Assembly (NCBI GenBank): GCA_030428345.1
Contig: JAUIBM010000236.1
Span: 1-5,582 of the forward strand
Origin: Alphaproteobacteria bacterium
GTDB lineage: Bacteria; Pseudomonadota; Alphaproteobacteria; Rhizobiales; Rhizobiaceae
DNA length: 5,582 bases
Direction: 5' to 3'
The notes under the pieces are model-generated. The model had not been told where the DNA came from. It was given only the letters and a program-made list of their open reading frames with translations, and ran no database searches. Shown here one piece after another: positions 4,783-5,582 of the stretch. Both the position numbers and the translations under genes were made by a program. Position 1 is the first letter of the stretch; each line of letters opens with the position of its first letter.

Positions 4783-5582
4783 AACGCGAAAGACAGGGCC
4801 GCATAGACAAGGTAGACGCCGACCATGGCCGCGCCCATGCGCCGGCCGATCCGCACCCCGCGCACCGCCAGCGCCGCGACGAAGAGCGACGACAGGAGCA
4901 TCATCCACATGTCGAAATTCACCACGCGGTCGGCCACCGGCACCGGGATGATGGTCGCGGTGACGCCCATGATCGCGACGATGTTGAGGATGTTGGAACC
5001 GACGACATTGCCCACCGCGACGGAATGATTGCCACGCCACACCGCCAGCACGCTGGTTGCGATCTCCGGCAGCGAGGTTCCGATCGCCACGACGGTAAGC
5101 CCGATGACGGCGTCTGAAATTCCCAGGCTGGAGGCGATCGCAGTCGCGCCAGACACCGTGAATTTGGCGCCCAGCGGGAGGAGAATGACGCCGCCGGCTA
5201 GAAAGCCGAGGATGGCGGCCGTCGAATGCGGCGCGGCCTTCAGCGCCTGCGCCAGATGATCGTCGGCGCTCGCCCGTCGGGCCTTCATAGCGGTCGTGTA
5301 CTGGTCGCGAAGGAACAGCGCCAGCATGACCAGCAGAACAAGCCCTTCCAGCCGGGTAATCGTGCCTCCGGCCAGCATGACCATGAATATCAGGGTGACC
5401 GCGATCATCACCACGAGATTGCGGCCGATGCCTTTTTCGCTGCAATTGGTCGCCGCGATCAGCGCGGGGGCTGAAAGCACCAGCATCGCATTGGCGATGT
5501 TCGATCCCACCACGTTCCCGATCGCAATGCCGCCCGCATTGTTCCACGCCGCCCCGACCGAGACGAACATCTCAGGCGCAGA
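4779..5582 (-). CDS. Calcium/sodium antiporter (CaCA family), N-terminus outside window
   Basis: This is an inner-membrane cation exchanger of the CaCA superfamily (YrbG-like), expected to use a sodium or proton gradient to move calcium. The frame is open to the right edge; 267 codons are visible. With a usual length of about 320, roughly 50 N-terminal residues are missing, so the internal Met at 5570 is not the start. Both inverted alpha-repeats are recognisable. Repeat 1 begins at the edge with Ser-Ala-Pro-Glu (Glu4) and continues to GNVVGSNIAN (22-31). Repeat 2 has GTSLPE (168-173, Glu173) and GNVVGSNILN (191-200). The two glutamates correspond to the ion-binding acids of the family. A hydrophilic loop with basic residues (about 91-118) links the two halves, and hydrophobic segments fill the rest. 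The SDR gene starts 44 bases after the stop on the same strand, so co-transcription is possible but not shown. The transported ion is inferred. Confidence 0.92.
   Translation of the reverse strand, partial: SAPEMFVSVGAAWNNAGGIAIGNVVGSNIANAMLVLSAPALIAATNCSEKGIGRNLVVMIAVTLIFMVMLAGGTITRLEGLVLLVMLALFLRDQYTTAMKARRASADDHLAQALKAAPHSTAAILGFLAGGVILLPLGAKFTVSGATAIASSLGISDAVIGLTVVAIGTSLPEIATSVLAVWRGNHSVAVGNVVGSNILNIVAIMGVTATIIPVPVADRVVNFDMWMMLLSSLFVAALAVRGVRIGRRMGAAMVGVYLVYAALSFAF

Noticed and set aside
4771..5547. A 258-codon minus-strand frame overlapping the exchanger
   Set aside because: It is an out-of-frame shadow with Arg/Gly-rich composition. The other frame has both exchanger alpha-repeats and membrane segments.

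Overview
The window is GC-rich chromosomal DNA from an alphaproteobacterium. The order SDR reductase - uvrC - pgsA - moaD - moaE and the style of the proteins fit Rhizobiales-like or related lineages. This placement comes from family knowledge, not a database search. Every gene I can support reads on the minus strand, so transcription runs from high to low coordinates.

From right to left, 5582-4779 is the C-terminal part of a CaCA-family sodium/calcium exchanger whose first codons lie beyond the window. After 44 bases comes a tightly packed cluster: a pteridine-reductase-like SDR (4734-3964, forced TTG start), uvrC (3945-1939), pgsA (start uncertain, end 1238), moaD (1230-976, GTG start) and moaE (971-507, GTG start). 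The gaps from pgsA to moaD and from moaD to moaE are 7 and 4 bases, which suggests one transcript with coupled translation. A compact intrinsic terminator at 477-456 closes it.

Beyond the terminator the base composition changes: two lines counted by eye give about 45% and 32% GC. A 17-bp interrupted palindrome (404-420) and a strong ribosome binding site precede a separate gene at 368-1. It encodes an unrecognised secreted, cysteine-containing protein that runs off the left edge. This gene is the least explained part of the window.

MoaD and MoaE together form molybdopterin synthase. The SDR has the specific residues of pteridine reductases (PTR1/FolM), so a pterin reductase and a pterin-cofactor synthase sit at opposite ends of one apparent operon, with DNA repair (UvrC) and phosphatidylglycerol synthesis (PgsA) between them. 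Apart from this linkage and the left-edge gene, the region looks like ordinary housekeeping DNA. I found no RNA genes, CRISPR arrays, insertion sequences or phage genes.
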